A stretch of DNA of 64,000 nucleotides from Marinibaculum pumilum. GTDB lineage: Bacteria; Pseudomonadota; Alphaproteobacteria; Ferrovibrionales; Ferrovibrionaceae. The position numbers and the translations under genes were made by a program. Shown here piece by piece: positions 35,222 to 44,024 of the stretch; the stretch's first letter is position 1; each line of letters opens with the position of its first letter. Under the pieces are notes generated by a model that saw only the letters and a program-made list of their open reading frames with translations, was not told the origin of the DNA and ran no database searches. The stretch covers positions 1 through 64,000 of the forward strand of contig NZ_JBHRTR010000036.1 in assembly GCF_042646425.1 (NCBI RefSeq), written 5' to 3'.

Positions 35222-36643
35222 TCAGGCCCGCAGGACCCAGGTATCCTTGGTCCCGCCGCCCTGGCTGGAATTCACCACCAGGGAGCCCTCCGCCATCGCG
35301 ACCCGGGTCAGGCCGCCCGGCACGACCTGCACCTGTTCCCCCGACAGCACGAAGGGGCGCAGGTCGACATGGCGCGGTGCGATACCGTCGGCGACGAAGG
35401 TGGGGCAGGTCGACAGCGCCAGGGTGGGCTGCGCGATGAAAGCGCCGGGATCCTTCAGCACCCGCTCGCGATAGGCGGCGACCTCGGACTTCGAGGCCTT
35501 CGGCCCGACCAGCATCCCGTAGCCGCCGGCGCCATGCACCTCCTTCACGACCAGTTCCTCCAGATGCTCCAGCACATATTTCAGGTCGTCATCGTTGCTG
35601 AGCCAGTAGGTCGGCACGTTGTTGAGGATCGGCTCCTCGCCCATGTAGAAGCGCACCATCTCCGGCACGTACATGTAGACCGCCTTGTCGTCGGCAATGC
35701 CGGTGCCGACGGCGTTGCACAGGGTCACCCGGCCCTGCGCATAGCAGTCGAACAGGCCCGGCACGCCGAGGACGGAGTTCGGGTTGAAGACGGTCGGATC
35801 CAGGAAGTCGTCGTCGATCCGGCGGTAGATCACGTCGACCCGGCGCAGGCCACCGGCGGTCTTCATGTAGACATGCCCGTCGCGCACCAGCAGGTCCTGC
35901 CCCTCCACCAGCTCGATGCCCATCTGTTCCGCCAGGAAGGCATGCTCGAAATAGGCGGAGTTGAAGAAGCCGGGGGTCAGCAGCACGACGGTCGGATCCT
36001 CGCGCACCGCCTCCGGCGCCATCGACCGCAGGGTGGTCAGCAGGGTTTCCGGATAATGGCTGACCGGCGCCACCCGGTTGCGGGCGAACAGGTCGGGAAA
36101 GAGGCGCATCATCACCTCCCGGTCCTCCAGCATGTAGGAGACGCCGGAGGGGACCCGCATATTGTCCTCCAGGACGAAGAAGTCGCTCTCGCCGGTGCGG
36201 ACGACATCGACGCCGGCGATCTGGTTGTAGATCTGCCGGGGCAGGTCGATGCCCACCATCTCCTTGCGGAACTGGCTGTTCTGCAGCACCAGGCGCTCAG
36301 GCATGCGGCCGGCCTTGATGATCTCCTGGTCGTGATAGACGTCGTGCAGGAAGGCGTTCAGCGCGTTGACCCGCTGGATCAGGCCCCGCTCCAGATAGGC
36401 CCATTCGTCGGCCGACAGCACGCGCGGTACGATGTCGAAGGGGATCAGGCGCTCGGTATCGCCGCCCTCGGTATAGACGGCGAAGGTGATGCCCAGGCGC
36501 CGGAACAGCAGCTCGGCTTCCCGCCGCTTCCTGTCCATCTCCTTGACCGGGATCTTCTCGAGCCAGTCGGACACTCCGGCATAGGCCGGTCGCACCGTCC
36601 TGTCCGCCTTGCGCATCTCGTCGAAGAAGTCCGGTGCTGCCAT
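35222..36643 (-). CDS. Circularly permuted ATP-grasp protein (DUF404/DUF407)
   Basis: The 473-residue protein matches the circularly permuted ATP-grasp family: RPAYAGVSDWLEKIPVKEMDRKRREAELLFRRLGITF, PFDIVPRVLSADEW, the nucleotide-pocket segments FFVLEDNMRVPSGVSYMLEDR and VVKEVHGAGGYGMLVGP, and the C-terminal SSQGGGTKDTWVL. The family is predicted to form peptide or amide bonds with ATP. ATG 36643 is chosen (GGGAAGG upstream); ATG 36673 is in frame. It is the first gene of the four-gene operon. Confidence 0.92.
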   Translation of the reverse strand: MAAPDFFDEMRKADRTVRPAYAGVSDWLEKIPVKEMDRKRREAELLFRRLGITFAVYTEGGDTERLIPFDIVPRVLSADEWAYLERGLIQRVNALNAFLHDVYHDQEIIKAGRMPERLVLQNSQFRKEMVGIDLPRQIYNQIAGVDVVRTGESDFFVLEDNMRVPSGVSYMLEDREVMMRLFPDLFARNRVAPVSHYPETLLTTLRSMAPEAVREDPTVVLLTPGFFNSAYFEHAFLAEQMGIELVEGQDLLVRDGHVYMKTAGGLRRVDVIYRRIDDDFLDPTVFNPNSVLGVPGLFDCYAQGRVTLCNAVGTGIADDKAVYMYVPEMVRFYMGEEPILNNVPTYWLSNDDDLKYVLEHLEELVVKEVHGAGGYGMLVGPKASKSEVAAYRERVLKDPGAFIAQPTLALSTCPTFVADGIAPRHVDLRPFVLSGEQVQVVPGGLTRVAMAEGSLVVNSSQGGGTKDTWVLRA

Positions 36644-36962
36644 CGCTGCCTTCCCGCTGTTGCGTGGTCCCATCTATGGGCTTGCGGCGGCCCAACCGGG
36701 CCACCGGGGTGCGCTGGAGTATCAGAGAGTCTTAAGCCATACCGCCATGCTTCGGCAAAGCCCCCGCCCACGGCACGATAGAATCCGGTGGCGACGCGCG
36801 GCCCCCGGCCGGGGGTTAAGCCGGCGCGGGCGGCCTGCTCCGGACTGCAACGCCTGTACCCGGAGGCCCAGGCCGCCGACGGCAACCGGCCACCCCGATC
36901 CCGGTTCCCGCCGCCATTCCGGAAACAGCAGGCCCCCGGAAAAGGTCCCATGGCTGTCGCAA

Positions 36963-37005
36963 AAGGAGGGCTGCTTAAGGAGGGCTGCCGCAAAAGGAGG
37001 GTTCG
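36963..37005 (+). repeat. Cluster of three AAGGAGGG repeats
   Basis: AAGGAGGGCTGC occurs at 36963-36974 and 36977-36988, and AAGGAGGGTTCG at 36994-37005. Each contains a perfect Shine-Dalgarno core on the plus strand, but no start codon with a plausible frame follows. Confidence 0.6.
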
Positions 37006-37037
37006 CAACGGAAGCCCCGGGCGCCGCCGGACTCTGC

Positions 37038-37069
37038 AAAAAAAGGGGGCCCGGGTGGAACCCGGGCCC
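37038..37069 (-). terminator. Intrinsic terminator of amtB
   Basis: On the minus strand a perfect 10-bp stem (arms 37060-37069 and 37047-37056), a 3-nt loop and, after two C, seven T (37038-37044) lie about 55 bp after the amtB stop. It is a textbook rho-independent terminator. Confidence 0.9.
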
Positions 37070-37122
37070 TAGGCGGTGCACCGGCCGGGACAGGTCCCGG
37101 CCGGCACCCTTGGGGGAACGCG

Positions 37123-38496
37123 TCAGCGCTGGCTGCCCGCGCCGAACTCGGGATAGGCCTCCATCCCAAGCTCGGCCTTGTCCAGCCCTTCATTCTCTTC
37201 CTCGTCCGTCACCCTGACACCGGTGGTGAAGCGCAGGATGCCCCACACGATGCCGCTGGTGATCACGACGAAGGCACCGATCGCCAGGATGCCGACGATC
37301 TGGACCCCGAAATTGGCACTGCCGAAGATGCCGACGGCGAGGGTGCCCCAGATGCCGCAGACAAGGTGGGCGGAGATCGCACCGACCACGTCGTCGATCT
37401 TCAGGCGATCGATCAGCGGCACCGCGACCACGACCAGGATGCCGCCGATGGCACCGACGATGATCGCGACGAGGTGGTTCTGCAGGTCCGGCCCGGCGGT
37501 GATCGACACCAGGCCGCCGATGGCGCCGTTGAGCACCATGGTCAGGTCGATCTTGCGGTAGATCGCGCCGGTCAGGACCATCGCCGCGACCACGCCGCCG
37601 GCCGCCGCCAGGTTGGTGTTGACATAGACGATCGACATCGCGATCGCGTCGGCGGCGGAGCCCAGGGCCAGCTGCGAGCCGCCGTTGAAGCCGAACCAGC
37701 CGAACCACAGGATGAAGGTGCCCAGGGTGGCGAGCGGCAGGTTGGCGCCGGGCATCGGGTGGATGGTGCCGCCGGGGCCGAACTTGCCCTTCCGCGCGCC
37801 GATGATCAGAGCGCCGACCAGGGCCGCCCAGCCGCCCACGGAATGGACGATGGTGGAGCCCGCGAAGTCGGAGAAGCCCATCTGGGCGAGCCAGCCCTGG
37901 CCCCAGGTCCAGGAGCCCTGGATCGGATAGATGATGCCGGTCAGCACCGCCACGAAAATCATGAACGGCCAGAACTTCGCCCGCTCGGCGATGGTGCCGG
38001 AGACGATCGAGGCCGCGGTGGCGACGAACACCATCTGGAAGAACCAGTCGGAGGCCACCGAATAGCCGTTGTCGACCGCCGCGGCCAGCGGGGCGGCGGC
38101 GGCGGCGGCATCGTCGCCGGCAGCCAGCAGGGCGATCTCGCTGTCGCCGGGGTTGTAGAGAAGGGTGACGCTGCCGATCCAGCTGATGCTGTCGCCGACA
38201 TACATCAGGTTGTACCCGATCAGGTAGTACATGATGCCGGCGATCGAGTAGAGGGCGATGTTCTTCAGGCAGATCGCAGCCGTGTTCTTGCTGCGGACCA
38301 GGCCGGATTCCAGCATGGCGAAGCCGGCCGCCATGAACATGACAAGGAAGCCATGCACCAGGAACGAGAACGTGTTCAGGACAAAGGCCGTTTCCGTGCT
38401 GACTTCGGCCAGCGCCGGGGTCGCTGCGACACCCATACCGCCGGCCAGCCCCATGGCCAGGACCTTGCGTGTGATCGACATTGGTTTTGCGGTCAT
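37123..38496 (-). CDS. amtB: Ammonium transporter
   Basis: AmtB conducts ammonium across the inner membrane. The 457-residue protein has a signal-like N-terminus (KVLAMGLAGGMGVAATPALAEV), eleven hydrophobic helices, and Amt family motifs MFMAAGFAMLESGLVRSKN, DFAGSTIVHSVGGWAALVGA with the first pore His, and GAISAHLVCGIWGTLAVG with the second pore His. The C-terminal tail (RVTDEEENEGLDKAELGMEAYPEF) is the segment that usually meets GlnK, but no glnK is adjacent. A near-consensus sigma54 promoter lies upstream. ATG 38496 is the longer start; ATG 38481 is possible. Confidence 0.94.
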   Translation of the reverse strand: MTAKPMSITRKVLAMGLAGGMGVAATPALAEVSTETAFVLNTFSFLVHGFLVMFMAAGFAMLESGLVRSKNTAAICLKNIALYSIAGIMYYLIGYNLMYVGDSISWIGSVTLLYNPGDSEIALLAAGDDAAAAAAPLAAAVDNGYSVASDWFFQMVFVATAASIVSGTIAERAKFWPFMIFVAVLTGIIYPIQGSWTWGQGWLAQMGFSDFAGSTIVHSVGGWAALVGALIIGARKGKFGPGGTIHPMPGANLPLATLGTFILWFGWFGFNGGSQLALGSAADAIAMSIVYVNTNLAAAGGVVAAMVLTGAIYRKIDLTMVLNGAIGGLVSITAGPDLQNHLVAIIVGAIGGILVVVAVPLIDRLKIDDVVGAISAHLVCGIWGTLAVGIFGSANFGVQIVGILAIGAFVVITSGIVWGILRFTTGVRVTDEEENEGLDKAELGMEAYPEFGAGSQR

Positions 38497-38613
38497 TCTC
38501 TTTCTTTTCCCCTCGCGGCGACACGTATCTGGACCCGCGCCTGCCTGTCATGCAGGCGGGGCCGCACACGCATGCGACTGCCGAACCTCTGCGGCTCTGC
38601 TGGCGCCGGAAAT

Positions 38614-38629
38614 TACAAGATCCGTGCCA
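38614..38629 (-). promoter_or_regulatory. Sigma54-type promoter of amtB
   Basis: On the minus strand TGGCACGGATCTTGTA matches the sigma54 consensus TGGCACG-N4-TTGCW at all positions except T for C in the -12 GC. It points towards amtB with a leader of about 105 nt. Nitrogen-limited, NtrC-dependent transcription is known for this gene family. Confidence 0.7.
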
Positions 38630-38745
38630 CCGCCGGCAGGCCGGCGGAGCGCCGCCTGCCCGCTGGCCCTGCGACGGGGCAAAGCCGCGATCGGGCGGCC
38701 GGACACGGCGATGCGCCGCTGAAAGCGGCAGCCGGGGGCAGCGGC

Positions 38746-38764
38746 TTGACCAAAATTTGTGCAA
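38746..38764. promoter_or_regulatory. NtrC-like imperfect palindrome upstream of amtB promoter
   Basis: TTGACCAAAATTTGTGCAA pairs at 7 of 9 positions about a central A and shares the ACC-AAAA-T-GTGCA features of NtrC sites, though its half-sites are one base further apart. It lies about 135 bp upstream of the sigma54 element, a usual enhancer distance. Confidence 0.4.
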
Positions 38765-38967
38765 CAATGACGGGCGACAGCGGGGCATTTGTCGCCTCAT
38801 GTTAGGGAAGCGTGAACCCATTGGCGGGCAGTGTGTCGAAACCGACGCGTGCATGAATGCGCGGTGGCCCGGAAGGTCGTGCAGGGCACAGTCTCGTGAA
38901 GCACGGGCGTGCGGGACACGGGGGACCCGGCGGGGAATCTGATGCAGCTTTGGCAGTTCGGGAACGA

Positions 38968-40941
38968 ATGACGGAAGCACGGCCCGGCGGGGGCGGCACG
39001 GCAGAGATGCCGCAGGGCAAGAGGCAGGCAGGCGCGGCGCAACCGCGCCGGCATGGCGTCGGCGCCGTGGCGCTGCTGCTTGCCCTGCTGTGCATCGTCG
39101 CCGGCGTGCCGCTGCTGATCCAGGCGATCTGGACAGACGCCCTGATCCGGGAGCGCGCCGGCGATCAGATGGCCGATGACACCGCCGCGCTGGCGGGTCG
39201 TATCGCCACGCGGCTGGAGCTGTTCGGCGTCCATGTCGCCGGCGTGGTCCATGCGGCCGACACGCAGCTGCGCGCAGGCGGCGGGACCGCCGCAGCGGCG
39301 GCGGAGCGGCCGGCAGTCGCGGTTGACGAAGCCCTCCACCCGCTGCTGGGCAGTTCGGGCATCCGCCATGTCGTCCTGATGAGCCCGGACGGCCGGATCG
39401 GTCCCTGCCTGGCGCCGCCGGGAGCCACCTGCCCCGCCTCGATGGCCTGGATACACGAACAACCCGACCTGGCGGAACGGGCCTTCCAGCCCGGCAGCGT
39501 GCTGTTCGCATCCGTCGCGCGGGACGAGGCGGGCGCCCCGGGCATCCTGCTGGTCCAGCCACCGCCGCGAGCGGGCGGCGATGCCAACGCCACTTTCGCC
39601 TGGATATCGGCCGATCAGATCGCCGCGATCGCAGAGGCCGGCGGCCGGCCGCAAGCGGCGTTCGTCGCCGTCCACGGCCCGCAGGGCCGGCTGCTCTATC
39701 ACGAGGATCCGAAGCTGCGGCTGACCCGTCGCACACCGGCCGGCGAGATGCCGCGCACGCAGCCGGACCCCGCCACCACCACCTTCACCGATCCTGCCGA
39801 TGGCCGGACCTATCCGGCGAGCCATGCAATGGTCGCCGGTCTTGACTGGACCGTCACCGCCTACCGCCGGGACCAGGGCCTGGCCGACATGGTCGGCAGG
39901 GTCTGGACGGTGGCGGCGATCCTGCTGGGCCTGGTGGCGGCCGTCGCCGTCGCGGTGTCGGCCCTGGCGCAGCGGACCCTTGCGCGGCTGGTGCGCCAGA
40001 TCGGCGGCGCCCTTGCCGCGGTCCGCCAGTCGTCGTCGAAGACCGACAGCGATCCCGGCGATGGCCCGGATCCGGCGGAGACGGCCGAGCGCCTGGCCGC
40101 CGCGGCGGCACGGCATCCGCTGCGGGAGGTCCGCCAGCTCGGGATCGCGACCGGCCAGATGGCGCTGGCGGTGCAACAGCGCCAGGCCCGCGATGCCGAG
40201 ACGGTGCGTGCCGCCCGGCTGTCGAACGAAAAGCGGTCGGCCTTCATCGCCAACATATCCCACCAGCTGCGGACGCCGCTGAATTCGATCATCGGTTTCT
40301 CGGAAATGATGACCGACCAGCTGTTCGGCCCGCTGGGCCACGCCAAGTACCTGGAATACGCCCTGTCGGTGCATAACAGCGGCGAATACCTGATGCGGAT
40401 CCTCAACGATCTGCGCGACCTGTCGCGGGCAGAGATCGGCGTGCTCGACCTGGAGGAGACGACCCTCGACGTGGGCCGACTGCTGCGCTCCAGCGTCAGC
40501 ATCGTCAGCCGCGAGGCGAAGGTCCACAACGTGACCCTGTCGATGATGACCGACGACGACATGCCCGTCGTGCGGGGCGACGAGCAGCGGCTGCAGCAGG
40601 CCCTGATCAACCTGATGAACCATGCGGTACAATCCTCGCCCACCGACGGCCAGGTGGAGATCGCCGCAGTGATCGCGCGCAATGGCGAGCTGCACGTCCG
40701 CATCCACGATGACGGCCCGCCGATCCCGGAGCGCGACGTGGCGAAGCTGCTGACCCCGTTCGACGAGGTGCAGCGCAGCTACGACCGGCGCTTCGAGGGG
40801 ACGGGCCTGGGCCTGCCCCTGGCCCGTACCATGCTGGACCTGCATGGCGGCCGGCTCGACATCCGCAGCGCCGCCAACGAAGGCAATACCCTGACCGCGA
40901 TCCTGCCGGCCAGCCGGGTGCTGCGGCAGACCGCGGCCTGA
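38968..40941 (+). CDS. Membrane sensor histidine kinase
   Basis: The 657-residue protein has an N-terminal helix (about 30-52), a 250-residue periplasmic sensor region, a second helix (about 312-335), a linker, a HisKA box with His432 in ANISHQLRTPLNSIIGFSEMM, and a HATPase domain (NLMNHAV, IHDDGPPIP, GTGLGLPLA). The residue after the His is Gln rather than the usual Glu/Asp, which in many kinases helps the phosphotransfer. No response regulator is adjacent, so it is an orphan kinase. ATG 38968 is taken; ATG 39007 is possible. Confidence 0.85.
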   Translation: MTEARPGGGGTAEMPQGKRQAGAAQPRRHGVGAVALLLALLCIVAGVPLLIQAIWTDALIRERAGDQMADDTAALAGRIATRLELFGVHVAGVVHAADTQLRAGGGTAAAAAERPAVAVDEALHPLLGSSGIRHVVLMSPDGRIGPCLAPPGATCPASMAWIHEQPDLAERAFQPGSVLFASVARDEAGAPGILLVQPPPRAGGDANATFAWISADQIAAIAEAGGRPQAAFVAVHGPQGRLLYHEDPKLRLTRRTPAGEMPRTQPDPATTTFTDPADGRTYPASHAMVAGLDWTVTAYRRDQGLADMVGRVWTVAAILLGLVAAVAVAVSALAQRTLARLVRQIGGALAAVRQSSSKTDSDPGDGPDPAETAERLAAAAARHPLREVRQLGIATGQMALAVQQRQARDAETVRAARLSNEKRSAFIANISHQLRTPLNSIIGFSEMMTDQLFGPLGHAKYLEYALSVHNSGEYLMRILNDLRDLSRAEIGVLDLEETTLDVGRLLRSSVSIVSREAKVHNVTLSMMTDDDMPVVRGDEQRLQQALINLMNHAVQSSPTDGQVEIAAVIARNGELHVRIHDDGPPIPERDVAKLLTPFDEVQRSYDRRFEGTGLGLPLARTMLDLHGGRLDIRSAANEGNTLTAILPASRVLRQTAA

Positions 40942-41023
40942 TCCGCTTCATCCCCGATGCGGCGCGGCTGACGGACCGGCGCCACCTGGTCTAGTCTGCG
41001 ACAAATGCCTTAGGAGAGGGCCC

Positions 41024-41935
41024 ATGCCGCAGAAGACCATCCTCACCTGCGCCGTCACCGGCAACCTGACGACGCCGGCCCAGAACGAGAACCTGCCCGT
41101 CTCGGCGGAGCAGATCGCCCGGCACTGCCTGGACGCGGCGGCAGCCGGCGCCGCCATCGTCCATGTCCATGTCCGCGATCCCGCCACCGGGGCGCCGTCG
41201 ATGGAGCTGGCGCATTATCGCCGGGTGATGGAGCTGATCCGGGAAAGCAACGACAGCCTGATCATCAACCTGACCACCGGACCCGGCGGCCGCTTCCACC
41301 CCAGCGACGAGGATCCGAAGATCGCCGGGCCGCGCACCAACCTGATGCGGCCGGAACTGCGGGTGGAGCATATCGCGGCGCTGCGGCCGGAGATCTGCAC
41401 CCTGGACCTGAACACCATGACCTTCGGTCGGGAAGTGGTGATCAACACCCCCGGCAATGTCACGAAGATGGCGGAGGTGATCTACGAGGCCGGCGTGAAG
41501 CCGGAATTCGAGATCTTCGATTCCGGCGACATGGCGCTGGCGCTCGACCTGTTCGCCGGCGGGGTGCTGAAGACGCCGGGCATGTTCTCCTTCGTCCTGG
41601 GGGTGAAGTACGGCATGCCCGCCTCGCCGGAAAGCATGCTCTACCTGCGCAACATGCTGCCGCCGGGCAGCGCCTGGACCGGCTTCGGCATCGGCCGCGC
41701 GGCCTTTCCCATGGTGGCGCAGGCCGTCGTTGCCGGCGGCCATGTGCGGATCGGCATGGAGGACAGCGTCTACCTTTCCAAGGGCAAGCTGACGCCGGAC
41801 AATGCGGCGCTGGTGCGCAAGGCGGTCGGCATCGTGGAGAGCCTGGGCGGCGAGATCGCGACCGCGGCGGAGGCCCGCGAGATGCTGGGCCTGGCGCCCC
41901 AGGGCCGCGCGCCGGCCCGGGCGGCGGCGGAATAG
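41024..41935 (+). CDS. BKACE family enzyme (beta-keto acid cleavage, DUF849)
   Basis: BKACE enzymes condense a beta-keto acid with acetyl-CoA and release acetoacetate and a new CoA ester. The 303-residue TIM-barrel protein has ILTCAVTGNLTTPAQN, the metal-binding HVHVRDPATGAPS, INLTTGPGGR, TLDLNTMTFG and HVRIGMEDSVYLSKGKL. The substrate is set by residues I cannot interpret reliably. It is followed after 11 bp by the MBL hydrolase. Confidence 0.9.
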   Translation: MPQKTILTCAVTGNLTTPAQNENLPVSAEQIARHCLDAAAAGAAIVHVHVRDPATGAPSMELAHYRRVMELIRESNDSLIINLTTGPGGRFHPSDEDPKIAGPRTNLMRPELRVEHIAALRPEICTLDLNTMTFGREVVINTPGNVTKMAEVIYEAGVKPEFEIFDSGDMALALDLFAGGVLKTPGMFSFVLGVKYGMPASPESMLYLRNMLPPGSAWTGFGIGRAAFPMVAQAVVAGGHVRIGMEDSVYLSKGKLTPDNAALVRKAVGIVESLGGEIATAAEAREMLGLAPQGRAPARAAAE

Positions 41936-41946
41936 GCGGCCCGCGG

Positions 41947-42633
41947 ATGACCGAGGAGAATGCCGAGCCGCGGATGAAGATCGCCATTCAGCCGGTGACC
42001 CCGTTCCAGCAGAACAGCTGCCTGATCTGGTGCACCGAGACGATGCGCGGCGCCTTCACCGATCCCGGCGGCGAGACCGACCGCCTGCTCGCCCTGGCCG
42101 AGGCCCAGGGCGTGACGGTGGAGAAGATCCTGATCACCCACGGCCATATGGACCATGCCGGCGGCGCGGCGGAGCTGGCGGAACGGCTGCAGGTGCCCAT
42201 CGAGGGACCGCATCCCGACGATGCCTTCTGGCTGGAGAGCCTGGCGCAGCAGGGCGCCAAGTACGGCATGACCTGGTGCCGCGACTTCACCCCGGACCGC
42301 TGGCTGCAGGACGGCGACACGGCGACGGTCGGCAACCTGGTGCTGGACGTCTATCACTGCCCCGGCCACACGCCCGGCCATGTCGTGTTCCACAACCCGG
42401 CGCACCAGGTCGCGATCGTCGGCGACGTCTTGTTCCAGGGCTCGATCGGCCGCAGCGACCTGCCGCGCGGCAATCACCAGCAGCTGATCCGGTCGATCAC
42501 CGGCAAGCTCTGGCCGCTGGGCGGCGAGACGGCGTTCGTGCCGGGCCATGGCCCGACCTCGACCTTCGCGCATGAGCGGAAGTTCAACGCCTTCGTCTCC
42601 GACTTCGCCGTGGAGCAGATGGACGACGACTAA
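41947..42633 (+). CDS. Metallo-beta-lactamase-fold hydrolase (glyoxalase II-like, YcbL type)
   Basis: The 228-residue protein has the binuclear metal motif THGHMDHAGG, the further ligands in CPGHTPGH and VGDVLFQGSIGRSDLP, and the last His in PGHGPTSTFAHER. This matches small glyoxalase II-like proteins of the YcbL group. The stop overlaps the convergent alpha/beta-hydrolase stop by 4 bp. Confidence 0.87.
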   Translation: MTEENAEPRMKIAIQPVTPFQQNSCLIWCTETMRGAFTDPGGETDRLLALAEAQGVTVEKILITHGHMDHAGGAAELAERLQVPIEGPHPDDAFWLESLAQQGAKYGMTWCRDFTPDRWLQDGDTATVGNLVLDVYHCPGHTPGHVVFHNPAHQVAIVGDVLFQGSIGRSDLPRGNHQQLIRSITGKLWPLGGETAFVPGHGPTSTFAHERKFNAFVSDFAVEQMDDD

Positions 42634-43409
42634 TCGTCCGCCGGCGCCGGTTCGCCGGCGAGGATCGCCGCCACCGCCTGCGGATGGCTGTCCAGCATGC
42701 CGTGCGTGCCGCCCGCGACCGGCACCGCCCGGCCGTTCGGGGTCAGCCGCGCCATGACGCTTGCCAGCCGGTGCGTCGCCTCGGGGCTGGCGGTGCCATA
42801 GGCGATGTCCACCGGCATCGGCAGCGCGGCCAGATCCGCAACCGTGTACTGCTCTGCGAATGAGGCCTGCACGTCGCGCACGTTCACCAGGGTGCGCGCC
42901 TCCATGTAGGCCTGCACCGCCGCCGGCATCGCGTCGAAGCCGCCCGGGCCGAACCAGTAGTCGATCATGAGGCGCGCCGCCTGCGGTTCGCCGGCCAGCG
43001 CCGCCGCGATATAGCGGTCGAAGGCGGCCTTGGTATGGTCGTAGGCGTCCATCGCCCCGCCGGTCTCGAGGATCGCGATCAGCACCGGCTCGAACAGGAC
43101 CAGCCGCGCCACCTTCGCCGGCACCGCGCGGGCGACGTTGAGGGCGACATTGCCGCCATAGGAATGGCCCGCCAGAAGGACCGGCGCCGGTTGGGCGCGC
43201 AGCCAGTCCGCCAGGGGTGCGGCATGGGCGGCGGTGGAGACCGGCGGCGCCTCGGTCACCGTCCGGACGCCGCCATGACCTTCCAGGGTGGGCAGGGCCA
43301 GCCGGAAACGCCCCTCCAGATGGCGCGCGACCCGCGCCCAGGAGCGCGGCCCCCCGGGCGAACCGTGCACCAGCAGCGCCGTCTCCGCCCCGTCTCCCCT
43401 GATCTGCAT
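42630..43409 (-). CDS. Alpha/beta-fold hydrolase
   Basis: The 259-residue protein has LLVHGSPGGPRSWARV as oxyanion strand, the nucleophile elbow GHSYGGN, and the late His in AGGTHGMLDSHP, so a Ser-His-Asp hydrolase is likely. The substrate is unknown. GGGAGCGGGG precedes the ATG at 43409. It converges on the MBL gene. Confidence 0.85.
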   Translation of the reverse strand: MQIRGDGAETALLVHGSPGGPRSWARVARHLEGRFRLALPTLEGHGGVRTVTEAPPVSTAAHAAPLADWLRAQPAPVLLAGHSYGGNVALNVARAVPAKVARLVLFEPVLIAILETGGAMDAYDHTKAAFDRYIAAALAGEPQAARLMIDYWFGPGGFDAMPAAVQAYMEARTLVNVRDVQASFAEQYTVADLAALPMPVDIAYGTASPEATHRLASVMARLTPNGRAVPVAGGTHGMLDSHPQAVAAILAGEPAPADD

Positions 43410-43568
43410 CCCCGCTCCCCCGGTCGGACCGTGCTGCACGATTGCGACAATAGGCGCCGGCGCGGTGCGCCGCGCCGGATGGCACCTGATCCCGGCGGCA
43501 ACCATATAGGATTCCTGCCCGACAGGGCGCATCCTGGACCTGATAAGATTGCCCCCGGTGAGGCTGCC

Positions 43569-44012
43569 ATGGCCGACGACAAGATTGTTCTCGCCTGCCC
43601 GCATTGCGACACGCTGAACCGCGTGCCCAGGGCCCGCCTCGATGCCGGCGGCAAGTGCGGCAAATGCGGCGGCAAGCTGTTCACCGGCCATCCGCTGGCC
43701 CTGACGGGCGCCCGTTTCGACCGGCATGCCGCGCAGTCGGAACTGCCGCTGCTGCTGGATTTCTGGGCGTCCTGGTGCGGGCCCTGCCGCGCCATGGCAC
43801 CGGTGTTCGAGGCCGCGGCCGCCGAGCTGGAGCCGCGGTTGCGGCTGGCAAAGGTGGACAGCGATGCCGAGCCGGACCTGGCGGCCCGCTTCGGCATCCG
43901 CTCTATCCCGACCCTGGTCTTGGTGCAGGGCGGCCGCGAACGCGCCCGCCACAGCGGCGCCGTCTCTGCCGCCGCGCTGCGGCATTGGGTGGAGAGCCAG
44001 CTTCCCGGCTGA
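43569..44012 (+). CDS. trxC: Thioredoxin 2
   Basis: The 147-residue protein has the N-terminal zinc ribbon typical of TrxC (CPHC and CGKC) and a thioredoxin domain with active site WCGPC and the cis-proline segment RSIPTLVLV. It is a cytoplasmic disulfide reductase linked with oxidative stress. The ATG at 43569 fits the family start MADDKIVLACPHC. A 16-bp tandem repeat begins 13 bp after its stop. Confidence 0.93.
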   Translation: MADDKIVLACPHCDTLNRVPRARLDAGGKCGKCGGKLFTGHPLALTGARFDRHAAQSELPLLLDFWASWCGPCRAMAPVFEAAAAELEPRLRLAKVDSDAEPDLAARFGIRSIPTLVLVQGGRERARHSGAVSAAALRHWVESQLPG

Positions 44013-44024
44013 CCGCGGCGACCA

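Larger units (their letters stand above)
36644..37122. other. Intergenic region between the ATP-grasp operon and amtB
   Basis: This 479-bp stretch holds the operon promoter region, a cluster of AAGGAGGG-type repeats (36963-37005) and the amtB terminator (37038-37069). The open frames crossing it are Pro/Arg-rich and have no family resemblance. A GATACT-like hexamer about 80 bp before the ATP-grasp start on the minus strand may be a -10, without a clear -35. Confidence 0.5.
38497..38967. other. Divergent region between amtB and a sensor kinase gene
   Basis: The 471-bp region holds the sigma54 promoter and an NtrC-like palindrome for amtB and a 7-bp hairpin CGCCTGC/GCAGGCG near 38540 in the amtB leader. 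No gene is evident in it. The kinase promoter is not identified. Confidence 0.5.

Noticed and set aside
38870..38895. Second sigma54-like site (TGGCCC ... GTGCA) before the sensor kinase
   Set aside because: The spacing between the GG and GC elements is about 3 bp too long for sigma54.
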